From NCBI GenBank assembly GCA_958295665.1, contig OY282559.1:245702764-245766763 (forward strand): DNA of 64,000 nucleotides, in the 5' to 3' direction. Under the pieces are notes generated by a model. That model made no database searches. It saw only the letters and a program-made list of their open reading frames with translations, and had not been told where the DNA came from. Origin of the DNA: Tipula vernalis (lineage: Eukaryota; Arthropoda; Insecta; Diptera; Tipulidae). Numbering within the stretch: the stretch's first letter is position 1; every line of letters starts with the position of its first letter. Made by a program: the position numbers and the translations under genes. Of the stretch, positions 10,961 through 22,900 are shown piece by piece.

Positions 10961-12569
10961 CCTTATTGAGTACATTTTCCAAATTATTTGAGAAATTAAT
11001 TAAACGACGATTGATCTCATACCTTGGTAAAATTAAATTTTTTAATGATCACCAATTTGGATTTACAGCTGGAAAATCTACGGAGGAAGCTCTCTTAGAT
11101 TTTTTGAGTAATATTTATCTAGCCATTAACAACTCTCAAAAATGCTCCGCCGTATTTATGGATATTTCAAAAGCTTTTGATACTGTTAACCATGGCATAC
11201 TCATTACAAAATTGTCAAGTATTGGAGTTAGAGGAATGGTGTTGGATTGGTTTATCAGTTACCTTCGTAATCGTAGCCAAATTGTTAAAGTAATTAACGC
11301 AAACAGTCTTCCAGGTAATTTGAGATGTGGTGTTCCTCAAGGCTCAGTTTTGGGACCTTTATTATTTTTAATTTATTTTAATTCCGTTTTTGAAATAAAT
11401 CTCACTGGCTGTGCTACAGCGTTCGCAGATGATTTGGCTTTAACATATGCGTCTAATAATTACCTAAAAATTAAACAATTTATTGAAATTGACTTACACA
11501 TTTTAAGTAAATGGTTTTTCTATCACCGACTAGTTGCGAGTGACAAATCTAGAGTTTTGCATTTTAGACGACCTGACACAACAGTTGATCAAAACTTTTT
11601 CAAGTATCATGTATACTCATGCGATAAGAATTCATGTTTTGGTCAGTGTTTTGATTTACCCTGCGTAAACGAGTTTAAATACTTAGGTGTAATAATTGAC
11701 TCACGGCTAAATTGGTCCTCCCACCTAACTAATATCAGGAAAATTGTTATTACTGCGGTGCATAAATTTTATAATCTTCGACCTTTATGTCCATTTTATA
11801 TTTTAAGAAGGTTATATCATGCTCTTGTAGAATCCATTATAATGTATGGGATAACTAGTTGGGGTGGAATTTACTTTGCCAATATTGTTGATCTTTTTAT
11901 AGCGCAAAAAAGAATTGTGAAATTAATTTACGCTCGTCCGAAAACTACACCCACAATTCCGCTTTTCCGTGAGCTGAATTTGTTGCCACTGAGGTATCTA
12001 TATGTATTTAAAGTATTGAAAATGTTTTTTGTTCGCAGCAATAGTTATCATAATCGAATAAATCATGCGCATAATATGAGAAATCCAAACAATTTTATCG
12101 GTCTTCGTTGTAATAATGAAAAGTTTAGGAGATTTTATCTATATATGGCACCGTTTTGGTTCCATCTTTTACCTAACCACGTGAAAATACTTCCATCTAT
12201 GCAGAAACACAAATTTAACAGAGAAATTCGGACTTGGCTGCTTGGCATGGATAATATTGAGCGATATTTTTAGCATTAGAATTGAAGTATGCTATATTCC
12301 AATGTGTCTTCATGTAAAAAATGTATATAATGTAATAATAACTGAGCTTGTATATTGTAGAAAATTATTATATTTTATACTGATATCCAAAGAATATTAT
12401 ATTAATTTTATTAATAGTTTGTTTTTAATTGCTCCACTACAGACGTAATGTCTAAAGGAGCTTTACTCTATTTCAAATTTTTAAATTGTTTTGCTTGTAA
12501 TTAGCTTTCATTATGTATATATTTTATTTGAAATAAAGATAATAATAATAATAATAATAATAATAATAG
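10961..12569 (+). mobile_element. 5'-truncated non-LTR retrotransposon with (AAT)n tail
   Basis: The insertion begins abruptly inside the reverse transcriptase. It ends with an AATAAA-like signal (about 12530) and a pure AAT-repeat tail at 12536-12569, so it has the 5' truncation and simple-repeat tail of target-primed LINE insertion. It lies within a Y monomer (GATCTCC before it, GATCCAC after it), which suggests a short GATC-type target duplication. The family looks Jockey/CR1/I-like. Confidence 0.85.
10963..12273 (+). CDS. LINE reverse transcriptase, partial but open
   Basis: The frame is uninterrupted for about 436 codons. It starts mid-domain at LLSTFSKLFEKLIKRRL (RT block 1). Then come HQFGFTAGKSTEEALLDF (block 2), FMDISKAFDTVNHGIL (block 3, first catalytic Asp), LRCGVPQGSVLGPLLFLIYF (block 4) and TAFADDLALTY (block 5, with FADD replacing the commoner YADD). 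KYLGVIID marks block 7. The C-terminal part contains FRELNLLPLRYLYVFKVLK. This polymerase copies element RNA at a nicked target. There is no endonuclease upstream, so the copy cannot move by itself. The lack of stops suggests a young insertion. The listed ATG-type start is arbitrary, because the true start was lost by truncation. Confidence 0.88.
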   Translation, partial: LLSTFSKLFEKLIKRRLISYLGKIKFFNDHQFGFTAGKSTEEALLDFLSNIYLAINNSQKCSAVFMDISKAFDTVNHGILITKLSSIGVRGMVLDWFISYLRNRSQIVKVINANSLPGNLRCGVPQGSVLGPLLFLIYFNSVFEINLTGCATAFADDLALTYASNNYLKIKQFIEIDLHILSKWFFYHRLVASDKSRVLHFRRPDTTVDQNFFKYHVYSCDKNSCFGQCFDLPCVNEFKYLGVIIDSRLNWSSHLTNIRKIVITAVHKFYNLRPLCPFYILRRLYHALVESIIMYGITSWGGIYFANIVDLFIAQKRIVKLIYARPKTTPTIPLFRELNLLPLRYLYVFKVLKMFFVRSNSYHNRINHAHNMRNPNNFIGLRCNNEKFRRFYLYMAPFWFHLLPNHVKILPSMQKHKFNREIRTWLLGMDNIERYF

Positions 12570-12700
12570 ATCCACAGAATTTTGCATTTAACCAATTTGT
12601 ATTGGGGATATGTCATCAAACAAATTTGTATGCCCCTGACGATCCGCAAAAATAAAGAATGTGTTTTCGATGCTGGGGTAGCTTCTGTCTTTTGAATTAC
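12570..12700. repeat. Monomer fragment of the X/Y tandem repeat (copy C)
   Basis: The sequence resumes as GATCCACAGAATTTTGCATTTAACCAATTTGT (module Y), then a module-X-like stretch (GTGTTTTCGATGCTGGGGTAGCTTC). This continues the monomer interrupted by the LINE at 10961-12569. Confidence 0.5.
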
Positions 12701-13104
12701 ATATTAATTTTCGATAATATTCTTAATGTTCTGTCTTGATTTAATTTAATCTTCCAAAAATTTAGGAAATCAGCTTTTTATAGACAATACTTAAATTTCT
12801 ATTTATTTAAAAATATCGGTTAGATATTTCGGCTTGTTAGCCATCATCAGTAACTAAAAAAAACAATATAATCACATAATTAGGACACTAATTTTCTATA
12901 TAAACTAAATATAACAACAATTGAAAAACACTAAAAATATGTTACATAACTTCAAAAATTAAAAAGTTAGAAATACATCAATATTGAAAAACATTATAAA
13001 AACATTATTTTAAATATAAAATTATAATTACTATTATAAATAGAAACACAACTGATATGGATATTCATATTAAAAACCAGAATCAACCAACAAATTTACG
13101 TAAT
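12701..13104. other. Outer part of the Penelope terminal region
   Basis: AT-rich non-coding DNA. It includes GATATTTCGGCTTGTTAGCC followed by ATCATCAGT at 12823-12852, a motif I associate with the terminal regions of Penelope-like elements. It is not present in the inverted copy at 30321-30876, which stops just short of it. Confidence 0.5.
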
Positions 13105-13658
13105 AAAAAACCAAAAACCTGAAAAAGGCCCGCGTGAATATGTATTGGTGTTTAAAATAATTCCATTAACATATACGAGTAGTACTATGTTGTGTCATCA
13201 TAAAAATACAATCAAACAAAAAACTGGGGGTATACTGAATATAAATTAATAAAAAATAATAAATAATTGTAAAAAAGTACTAATGTGTGTGTGGTCATGC
13301 CAAACCAAAATTTAAAAAACCAACGTTTACTGTTTTAAAGAGCAAAAGTGTGAGTGATCGATCTGATCCGTATTATATTGTGTACTAACAGATATTGAAA
13401 ACGTTACCAACTCAATATTATTTAATGAGTGTAGGTCAGGAATTCTTGTGGTAATACCGATGTAATCATTGTTGTTAATGGTTTGAAATGACTATCTAGG
13501 TCAAATAATATTAAACAATTTTTACATACATCATTAATTGGAAGAATAAACATGGCCCAGGTAGATAACATATGTATGCTGTTTTAGATGTCAATCTAAA
13601 AGAACTAAGTTTATAACCTGAAGTTGGAAAAATACCTATCATCGTAATTTATTTAAAT
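13105..13658 (+). repeat. Penelope terminal repeat, left copy
   Basis: The sequence is almost identical to the reverse complement of 30321-30876. For example GGCCCGCGTGAATATGTATT near 13128 matches AATACATATTCACGCGGGCC near 30833. Only scattered substitutions are seen by eye. It runs into the start of the RT frame. Confidence 0.9.
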
Positions 13659-15066
13659 TTATTCCTAATAACACATTTAACGATCTTAAAATTAATTCCC
13701 TTAAAGTCAAACTTGATTCTAAGATTGATAAACTTAAACGAAAACATCCGCACACATCACTTAATTTTGATCCGACAGATGTAATTAACTTAATAGACAT
13801 TAACCTACCGTTAGATTGCCTAACATTATTAAGCTATGGTGGTAAATTTAACTTTCCACAAAATAGTAGAACAATTAACACTATTGACTTGCTTGCAGAT
13901 ATTGAGCATTTACTGACCCTATACCCAGATGATGAGAATGTTACTGACATGAGAACAGTTACGACTAACACCTTAATACAATATAGAAAACGAAAAAACA
14001 TGAAAAGGATTACTGAGTTAGAGAAAAATACTAAAATACAAGAAATCGTTAGAATCTTTTTTTGAAATCTAACCCTGACATAGTCATTACTAACGCTGAC
14101 AAAGGTAATAAGACAGTAGTGCTATATAAGCAGGATTACATGTCAAAAATGAACGACTTAATAAAAGATGAGTCAACTTACAAGAGGTTGGAAACTGACC
14201 CAACAGATAAAATCAATAAGTCTCTTTGTAAATTGGTAGATCAATTGTCCAAAGAAAATTTAATCAACTAACAACAAAAATCTGATCTTAAAATGGTAGC
14301 CCCAGTAGCAACTCGAATCTATGTCTTACCAAAGTTTCATAAACCAGGAATACCACTTCGACCTATAGTATCAACGATTACGTCTCCTGTCTATCACCTT
14401 TCGAAACTCTTGATCACATATTTAAAACCATTAATAGAGAACAGTCCTTTTAACATTAAAAATTCGTTTTCCTTGAAACAGATCCTAGATGAAACAACCC
14501 TTAACAACGATGAAATACTAGTCTCGTTTGACGTAGTCTCGTTGTTAACTAACATACCGGTAGAAGTAGAAGAAAACTTTCCTGGTTCCAGTAACAAGGT
14601 TTTTAAAATATTTGACGTTTGCGTAAAAGACAATAATTATTTCCAAATAGACGGTAGTTTGTATAGACAACTGCTTGGCCTAGCGATGGGTAATCCACTG
14701 TTACCTATACTGGCTGACATAGTACTAGAAAAACTAATCAAAGAAAAGTTACCTAAACTAACAAAGAGACCATCCCTTATTAAAAAGTATGAAGACGACT
14801 TTTTACTAATCATAGACAGAGACAACACAGAAGAAACACTTGTAACTTTTAATTCGTTCCATGAGAAGATAAAATTCACTATTGAATATGAAACAAATAA
14901 TAGCATTCCGTTTCTAGATCTCCTATTAACCAGGTCAAATAATAAAATAATAACGAATTGGTGTAGCAAGAGTACCTCCTCAAATATAATGCTTAATTAC
15001 CTATCATCTCATCCCTACATGATGAAAGTGAATGTAGCACAGGCATTCATAAAAAGGGTCCTATAA
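13622..15066 (+). pseudogene. Penelope-like reverse transcriptase
   Basis: Translation starts just after a TGA at 13619 (SWKNTYHRNLFKF). A first frame runs to 14063 and ends in a run of seven T bases. A shift there leads into the second frame (SNPDIVITNADKGNKTVVLY), which holds the DKGN motif characteristic of Penelope RTs. A TAA at 14269-14271 interrupts before MVAPVATRIYVLPKFHKPG. Further landmarks are LRPIVSTITSPVYHLSK, SFDVVSLLTNIPV (first catalytic Asp), LGLAMGNPLLPILADIV and KKYEDDFLLII (YEDD where YVDD is usual). The C-terminal GIY-YIG part lies at 28545. The gene has at least one frameshift and one or two stops. It ends at a TAA lying in the 8-bp target duplication 15059-15066. Confidence 0.9.
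15059..15066. repeat. 8-bp target duplication TCCTATAA (left)
   Basis: TCCTATAA recurs at 28537-28544, at the far end of the composite element. Collapsing the two copies joins the Penelope frame at 15066 to 28545 without a shift. Confidence 0.85.
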
Positions 15067-15297
15067 ATACACGTGAACTTTTTCCTAAAAAGCAAAACAA
15101 ATATTTTAGGAATTTTTTTAGGAAAAACTTCACGCGTGTGTGGAGAATTGTGAAGTATTTCCAATTCCTAGATAAATATGAAAGTGTTAGTGTAAATAAA
15201 ACATAAAATTCATATTAAACAGAAATTTATATTTTTTTATTCGTTTATTACGTTTATTGCTGTAAAAAATATTACTTATAAAACATTAATACGTATA
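15067..15297. other. Left subterminal region of the composite element
   Basis: AT-rich non-coding sequence between the left terminus and the mariner. It ends in ACGTATAT, matching ACGTATATCGATATTCC on the reverse complement of the right arm (about 27968-27984). This suggests the mariner landed at a TA there. Confidence 0.45.
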
Positions 15298-15925
15298 TTA
15301 GGTGTGCAAGTAGAAACTCGGCTTTTTTGGTCAAATTCAACTTTATTGAAAATATACTAAATATAAAGGTTCATTATCGAAATATTCACCATTACTATCT
15401 ATGCTACTTTGACATCTATTGGATAGTTGATGGATGCCCTCGCGATAGAAACTTAGTTGTTTGGAGGCAAAATATTCACCGAGCCATTTTCGTACATCTT
15501 CAATTTTTGAGAACTGGTGGTCAGTCAACTGAGACGATTAGAAGCATCGATCTAAACAGATAGTGGTCAATAGAGGATTAATCAGGAGAACACGCCGCAT
15601 GAGGGAGAACTTCCTACCCTAAGTTGAAGATCACTTACCGGTTTGCTTTTGCTGTGTGTGATGGGCGTTGTCATGAAGCAACATAACAGATCGCGTTCCT
15701 TGGCCCGTGAATGATCGTTTTTCCTACAGAGTATCACTTAATTTAATCAATTGGGCCTGGTAACGTTCAGCTGTAACAGTTTGACCAGGTTCCAGAAGCT
15801 CATAGTAAATGGCACCTTTCCAATCCCACCATACGCAAAGTAACACTTTCTTGGCATGAATATTTATTTTTGCAACTGATGTGGATGGCTGGCCTAAATC
15901 AACCAATCTGTTTTTCTGCGTTTAG
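15298..15925 (-). pseudogene. mariner transposase remnant, mauritiana-like
   Basis: The left border reads TTAGGTGTGCAAGTAGAAAC right after a TA, close to mauritiana-subfamily mariner ends. The minus strand encodes [19 protein letters not shown], then [20 protein letters not shown] and [12 protein letters not shown] (the WWD motif carries a catalytic Asp). Then come LLHDNAHH (the HDNARPH site) and, after decay, DHYLFRSM (usually SDYHLFRSM). It ends FYREGIHQLSNRCQ and NGEYFD. The order is N to C from high to low coordinate. The N-terminal helix-turn-helix half is missing where the 174-bp array begins, so it is truncated as well as frameshifted. Confidence 0.87.
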
Positions 15926-17325
15926 AATTATCGTACAAAATCTATCCAATTTCCACTTGGAATTTTCCTGGTGTTCCTAAATACCGTACAACCTAACGAA
16001 AACTTATTTTGAGTAGGTCATGATCTATTCTAACAGAAAATGAATCAATTTTCAAAAATTCTGTGGTCCCAGGCACTTAGGATTGACGATATTTGAATAT
16101 TCTATAGAGAATTATCGTATATCGCGTTTCCCGGAATTTTCCTGGTGTTACTAAACACCGGCCATTCTAACGGAAACTTATTTTGAGTAGGTCACGATCT
16201 ACTCTAACAGAAAATAAATCAATTTTTAAAAATTCTGTGGTCCCAGGCACTTAGGATTGACGATATTTGAATATTCTATAGAGAATTATCGTATATCGCG
16301 TTTCCCGGAATTTTCCTGGTGTTACTAAACACCGGCCATTATAACGGAAACTTATTTTGAGTAGGTCACGATCTACTCTAACAGAAAATAAATCAATTTT
16401 CAAAAATTCTGTGGTCCCAGGCACTTAGGATTGACGATATTTGAATATTCTATAGAGAATTATAGTATATCGCGTTTCCCGGAGTTTTCCTGGTGTTACT
16501 AAACACCGGCCATTCTAACGGAAACTTAATTTGAGTAGGTCATGATCTACTCTAACAGAAAATATATCAATTTTTAAAAATTCTATGGTCCCAGGCACTT
16601 AGGATTGACGATATTGGAATATTCTATAGATAATTATCGTATATCGCGTTTCCCGGAATTTTCCTGGTGTTACTAAACACCGGCCATTCTAACGGAAACT
16701 TAATTTGAGTAGGTCACGATCTACTCTAACAGAAAATAAATCAATTTTAAAAATTCTGTGGTCCCAGGCACTTAGGATTGACGATATTTGAATATTCTAT
16801 AGAGAATTATCGTATATCGCGTTTCCCGGAATTTTCCTGGTGTTACTAAACACCGGCCATTCTAACGGAAACTTATTTTGAGTAGGTCACGATCTACACT
16901 AACAGAAAATAAATCAATTTTTAAAAATTCTATGGTCCCAGGCATTTAGGATTGACGATATTTGAATATTCTATAGATAATTATCATATATCGCGTTTCC
17001 CGGAATTTTCCTGGTGTTACTAAACACCGGCCATTCTAACGGAAACTTAATTTGAGTAGGTCACGATCTACTCTAACAGAAAATAAATCAATTTTCAAAA
17101 ATTCTGTGGTCCCAGGCACTTAGGATTGACGATATTTGAATATTCTATAGAGAATTATCGTATATCGCGTTTCCCGGAATTTTCCTGGTGTTACTAAACA
17201 CCGGCCATTCTAACGGAAACTTATTTTGAGTAGGTCACGATCTACTCTAACAGAAAATTAATCAATTTTCAAAAATTCTGTGGTCCCAGGCACTTAGGAT
17301 TGACGATATTTGAATATTCTATAGA
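15926..17325 (+). repeat. 174-bp tandem array, left (about 8 units)
   Basis: The landmark CTGTGGTCCCAGGCAC recurs at 16061, 16235, 16409, 16583 (variant), 16756, 16930 (variant), 17104 and 17278. The period is 174 bp, with one 173. Each unit carries CCTGGTGTTACTAAACACCGG, which can form a small stem (GGTGTT with AACACC). The outermost unit is divergent and has GTGTTCCTAAA where inner units have GTGTTACTAAA; the right array's outermost unit has the same variant. Units match those at 25638-27965 on the opposite strand. Confidence 0.95.
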
Positions 17326-17940
17326 GAGTTTGTTACGTGACCGGAAAGGAACAGCATAGCCCACAGTCCAAGTTGGGGGACCGCGGATATGGGACCCGAA
17401 CCCAAAACTCCAACTCACCTCAGCAGCCAAGTTGCCCAGGCTACTCCTAGAAGTGAGTTGGCATCAGGAACGAGTCTGCACCCGGTCATCGCTGAACCCC
17501 GAACCAATCGTCCACTACATGCCGCACGTTGCCGTGAACGACACCCTTGCAGTGGAGGATGGACGAACTGGACTGTAAGATGTGGCACCCGTTCCATCAC
17601 GCAAACAGAAATTTTTGTCCACGGAGTCCTTCACCTGCAGCTTAAAGTCTGGCTATGGCTCAGTCCTGAGGGAGTAGGTGGGATGGTGAAGGCCCATCCG
17701 CAGATTATGTCGCTGCTAACTCCTGTTGACACAACACTTCACCTACACTATCACAGCACACACATTCCCTCGATGACTCTCACACGTTTTTTTTTTAAAT
17801 TAAAGACACATATTTACTATACCACGTTATAAATAATAATACTTTTTATTGTGCTTTGGAAGGTTAACAAAAAAAAAAAAAAAACCAATCGTATCCGAGG
17901 CACGATATCCTCATTCCCGATGAAGGGCTGAACCGCCACG
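17326..17940. other. GC-richer unassigned segment at the left edge of the loop
   Basis: Immediately after the array the composition shifts to a GC-richer sequence beginning TGTTACGTGACCGG. It includes an open frame (17389-17832, plus) that shows no recognisable domain and an odd Pro/Thr/His-rich content. The TG start and the later A-rich runs could be an LTR edge, but I find no matching copy at 24754-25637. Confidence 0.35.
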
Positions 17941-18020
17941 GGCACGGTGGGAACCACGAAAACTGATGATCTGCGGACTATGAGCTCACACCCGTCGATC
18001 ACTAGAATTATAAAAAAAAT

Positions 18021-18233
18021 ATGTCTGCGCCACCAGACTCGGTGCCAGCGTTCAACGATTAATCGCCCGAGGATTCGGTCCTCGAATACTTACAAATTTG
18101 GTCAGCACTCTGTTACCGGAACGCTGCCCACAGGCGCAGGATTGCCGCAATCGTCGCAGGAACACCGCTCTCCGTTGCAGGAACACCACACGTAGTAAAA
18201 TTAAGCTTATTAAATCCACCAAAAAGCTAAGAT
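18021..18233 (+). pseudogene. Unidentified short coding remnant with one stop
   Basis: From ATG at 18021 the frame reads MSAPPDSVPAFND, a TAA at 18060, then a protein-like stretch (SPEDSVLEYLQIWSALCYRN, AAHRRRIAAIVAGTPLSVAG) ending at TAA near 18233. The amphipathic helical character and single stop suggest a former gene, possibly an accessory ORF of the composite element. It lies on the strand opposite to gag-pol. I do not recognise the family. Confidence 0.3.
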
Positions 18234-19560
18234 AATAATCCGTAGTGGTTTACAATATTTTTGTATACCAAAATGCACAAATTTGTCAATTTCCCAGTTT
18301 GAGTGCTCGTTTGTTGTTGTTGTCGTAAATTTGTTGTGATGAAATTCGATAATATCCGTGTCTACTCAAATTATTTCACAATTAAATTATTTCTTTCTAT
18401 TTTTAAATAAATCCCTTGTTTTAATTTAATAATACAGCCATATTTTAACAAAAATAATAAAATTATAAAGTGAAAATAATTATTTACTCAAAACAAAAAA
18501 AACTTTACTATTTTCACATAATTTTGACATCTACGACATTTTGTAAATTCTTAAAACTTGAATACAAATTCAACACAGTACACGATAGTGATCTCTTTTT
18601 AGCAAATATCCACAAAAAAAAAATGCACGTACCGCAACACAGAATATTCTATTATTTTTATTTCTGTGTGGTTTATTTAATAAAATTTTTTTTTCATAAA
18701 AAGCACAACGAAACTGATAAACTGTTTGTTTTTTTTTTTTTTATTGTTTGGGAATACAATGTTATTTAACTACTTAGATGTTCATGTAATGTACTTTATT
18801 TTCAGGTACAAACTTTATTTAAGATTTTATTTTAACGTGGAGTAATTAACTTTACTTGGAAAATTTATGTTTAGGGCAGTTGACACTGTTGACAGTATAA
18901 TGAATCGCCAGACACAAGAGACCGAATAACAATTTGACATCCGTTTATATACATTTTTTTTTTTCAAGTAAAACAACAAGGTTTGTTATTATTATTATTA
19001 TTTTTGTTTATTTAGGACGATCACCACGCTCCTACATATAGGCACCCCTAACTTCCATGTGCATGCAACCAAACCCAATGATATTTTCACAAAAAAATTC
19101 TCTCGAACACACAGACAAGAGTAGTGTTGCTTTGGGACAAATTTAAATTTGTTAAATTTCCTTTTACCAAAGCAATACTACAAAAAAAAAATCCAAACCA
19201 AAAAACACCACCAGCTGATGTTAGTGAATTATTTGTTTTGGTCGGTGCTGTTGTTGTTGTTTGTGAAGTTGTGACAGGTAGGTGTAATTGCAAAATTTTG
19301 GTAATTAAAAGCCGATTCTAGATGTTTTGGGTTAATTTTATGTTTATTTTCCTTTTTTTCAGAAACTACAGGTGAAAGTAAAGGACATGATGGGTTCGAT
19401 TACGATTTGTCAGATAAGTATTATGAAATATTAAACGAACTTGTAATGAGATTTTTCTTTTTTTCTTTGACAGGTACGGTACGCGAAATATACATACGGT
19501 GCGCGAAGCAACCAAAAAATTGTAAACACAAAAAAATTTAAAAATAAAAGAAAATATTGA
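18234..19560. other. AT-rich part of the loop, no gene seen
   Basis: Long A and T runs, a TTATTATTATT tract near 18985 and no convincing frame on either strand. It lies downstream of gag-pol in the sense of that gene. Confidence 0.45.
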
Positions 19561-19574
19561 AATTTTAGAGAAAA

Positions 19575-19795
19575 TGTGTGTTTGCTTTATTCCTACCCAA
19601 CGAAGATGCCTCGCATCGTAACACCGTGGGGAAAATCCACACCCTGAGAATCTCAAAGCCGGGCATTATTTTACCAAAAAAAAACAAACCCTCACAAAAA
19701 TATCATGAGAAAACCTTAATACTGCTGTGCTGCTTATCCCAACGTGGGGACGCCCCACACCCTGAAAAGTCTCATAAGCCGGGCTAGAAAAGAAA
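19575..19795 (-). repeat. Duplicated GC-rich motif downstream of gag-pol
   Basis: On the plus strand CGTGGGGAAAATCCACACCCTG...TCTCAAAGCCGGGC (about 19622-19663) and ACGTGGGGACGCCCCACACCCTG...TCTCATAAGCCGGGC (about 19743-19785) are clearly related, spaced about 122 bp. An AATAAA signal on the minus strand lies close by (about 19587). Together they may form the 3' untranslated and polyadenylation region of the gypsy gene. Confidence 0.55.
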
Positions 19796-19935
19796 AAGAA
19801 ACGTAAAGGATAATACCGAACGCAAAGAATGATACCGCGGTCTTACGCAACAAAAGACCCACTGCATCCCTATACGTCCTATCTAAATTAGGTTCAACAA
19901 ATAATAGGTCACAAAAAAAAATTCGGTCGAGCATC

Positions 19936-22900
19936 CTACGTTCGAATATCGTGGAGATGATACACACCCAGGGGTTTGCCGGTCAGATCAGCCAGACGGA
20001 AGGCAACCTGTTCAACTTGCTCAACCACGATGGCTGGTACAAACTTCGGTGCTAACTTAGAAGAAAATTTCCGGACCGCGCTACTTAAAACGTAGGTTCG
20101 GACAAATACAGCTTGTCCCACCGTAGACAAATGCTGATCCCAAGCCGTGTGTCGTGATCCAATGTATGCGCGGAGTGCCGACACCACAGTCCGATTGACG
20201 CGCTCTGCAGCATTACTCTGCGGGGAATGGAAGGGGGTCCGGACTTGCTGTACTCCGTATTTAGCCAACAGCTGGTTAAACAGCACAGACTTAAACTTCA
20301 TTCCATTATCGGTGTGCACTATCTCAGGAACTGCGAACAGGTGAAACACGTCTTTTTCCAGGAATTCGCACAATGCACTAGTTGAAGCCTCCCTCATTGC
20401 CTTTAAAAATACAAACTTGGAAAACTTGTCTAATACTACTAATACCACAGTATTATGATTAGATGACCGAGGGAAGGGACCCAAAAAGTCCAAATATAAA
20501 TATTGAAAAGGTCGGGTAACCTCAGTGTCTACTCCCATAGGAGGCCTTAAAGGAACATTGCTAGCTTTAGTCATCTTACAGACTGAACAGGAGTTAATAA
20601 AAGATCGAACGTCCCGATGCATCGTAGGCCAATAAAAGTGTCGTTGTAAGAGTTCCACGGTTTTAGCAATTCCCATGTGGCTCGCTGACGGCGGAGAATG
20701 AGCGGAAGTGATTAAGGGTAGAATAAGAGGAGCCGGAACGACCAATTTCCATGGTGACAAGTCGGTAGATAGGTAATGGAGACCAACAGAAGGACGGACC
20801 AGTAATTTACCATTCTCGACCTTAAAATCAGCAGATGGAGCATCAGTTATTCTACGAATTTGTCCCACATAATCATCATGTTGAAAAGCTGGATCATCCA
20901 AATTGATGCATAAGCAATCATCGTTACAGGCGCTAGACGGACCAGGCTCTATCGCATCGCAGTAAGCGCGAGATAGAGTATCTGATACAGTATTTAGGGT
21001 ACCCTTACGATGAATGATGTTGAATTTATAGCCCTGCAGTTTCAAGCTCCACCTGGCTAAACGGCCCGACAAGTCAGACAAATTCATCAGCCAGCGGAGA
21101 CTTGCGTGATCAGTGATGATTGTAAACTCAAATCCCTCCACGAAAGAACGGAATTTCTTGACGCAAAGTACAGCAGCATAGCATTCCAATTCAGTAATGC
21201 TGTACTTGCGCTGGGCAGGATTGAGCTTATGCGAGTAGAAGGCTATAGGATGCTCGGATCCATCATGGATCTGATAGAGCACCCCACCGACCCCCATTGT
21301 CGAAGCATCAACTTGGATGAAGAACGGCAAATCATAGTCGGCGTGTACTAGAACCGGAGCGGTGGTTAATGCTTTCTTCAGCTCGCTAAACGCAGTATCG
21401 GCCTCTGGATTCCAAATGATTTTCTGTTTGGCTTTTAACAAATCAGTTAGTGGAGCCGCGATAGAGGAATAATTTGCGATGAAGCGACGATACCATCCAC
21501 TCATCCCGAGAAAGCGACGAAGTTGACGAGTCGTAGTTGGCGTAGGAAATTTCGTAATCGCCTCTACTTTCTCGGGATCGACCCTAATGCACCCCTCTCC
21601 AATCACATGTCCCAGATATTTGATCTGCTTTAAGACGAAGTGGCTTTTGTTCACATTTATTGTCAGGTTGGCTCACCGCAACCGCTCGGCAACTAAGCGC
21701 AGCAAGGCAAGGTGTTCCTCAAAAGTACTTGACGTTACAAGGAGATCGTCTAGGTAGACGAACACCTTGTCGTGATACTCATGAGGAATCACCTTGTCCA
21801 TTAACCGGCACATGCTCTGCGGCGCGTTGCATAACCCGAAAGGCATAACGGTGAACTGGTAAAGAGGTCTACCAGGTACCGCAAACGCAGTCTTATTTTT
21901 AGCATCATCGTCGAGTGGAATTTGCCAAAAGGCATCCTTCAAATCTAAACTAGAAATGAAGGATGTGTTTTCCAAACGACTCAGAAGACCGTCGATTAGC
22001 GGTAACGGGTAGGCGTCTTTAACCGTCACTTCGTTGACCCTTCGAGCATCAAGGCACAAACGTGATTTCCCATTATACTTTTTCACCAGTGTAACTGGTG
22101 AACACCAGGGACTTTCACTTTCCTCTAACACTCCCAATCCGATCATCCGATCGAGTTCAGCATAGAGCTGCGACCGGACAGCCGGGGAGACTGCATAATG
22201 CCGTTGTTTTAGAGGAGAAGCAGTCCCTGTGTCTATTTTATGGGATAATAAATGGGTGCGACCCAATCCCAAGGTAGTTGACGATGGGAAAAGGTTAACG
22301 ACGTCCGATAAAGATTTAGACTGAACATCAGTAAGTGAATGTGTAGGGGGAATATCAGTAGTGTCGGAGGGAACGGAAGAATCAGAACCACCACCAATCA
22401 ACTCAGAAATATGGAATTCCACCCCGAATGCACGGAAGAAGTCCATACCTAGGTATAGCGTTTGTGATAAATTGGGGACCAAATGTAATTTAATTCGTCG
22501 AACTTTATTATTGAAGGTTATGTCTACGAAGATATGACCAAGAATACGCTCTTTAGCACCATTTGCGGTAGACAGGTATGACGGCATGTGATGAAAAAAC
22601 AACTCAGAGGACTGAATGAACTTTTCGCAACCCTGACCCAATGCACTAATACTGGCCCCAGAGTCTAACAAATCTCGCATTTGACAATCCCCAACTAAAA
22701 TATCAACAAACGGACGATTATCCCCTTCGGTATTCAAAACAGACGCACAAATTTCCTTCCGAACTCGTCGCCGGTATCGGAAATATAAATATGATCGATG
22801 GAAGCGAGAGTGAGCTTTATGAGTAGGTAAAGGAGAAGTTAGTCGCAGGTATAACTCGGGGTCCGTGTTGGAAGCCGCCTCCGAGCTTAGGATTCTTGAC

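Noticed and set aside
17326..17345. TGTTACGTGACC after the left array as an LTR start
   Set aside because: No matching direct copy found on the other side of gag-pol, so an LTR is not supported.
17389..17832. 147-codon plus-strand frame
   Set aside because: It lies in GC-rich unassigned DNA, with no recognisable motif and random-looking composition; kept only as a described segment.
20147..21351. Plus-strand frames opposite the gypsy pol
   Set aside because: Antisense shadows of a real coding region on the minus strand.
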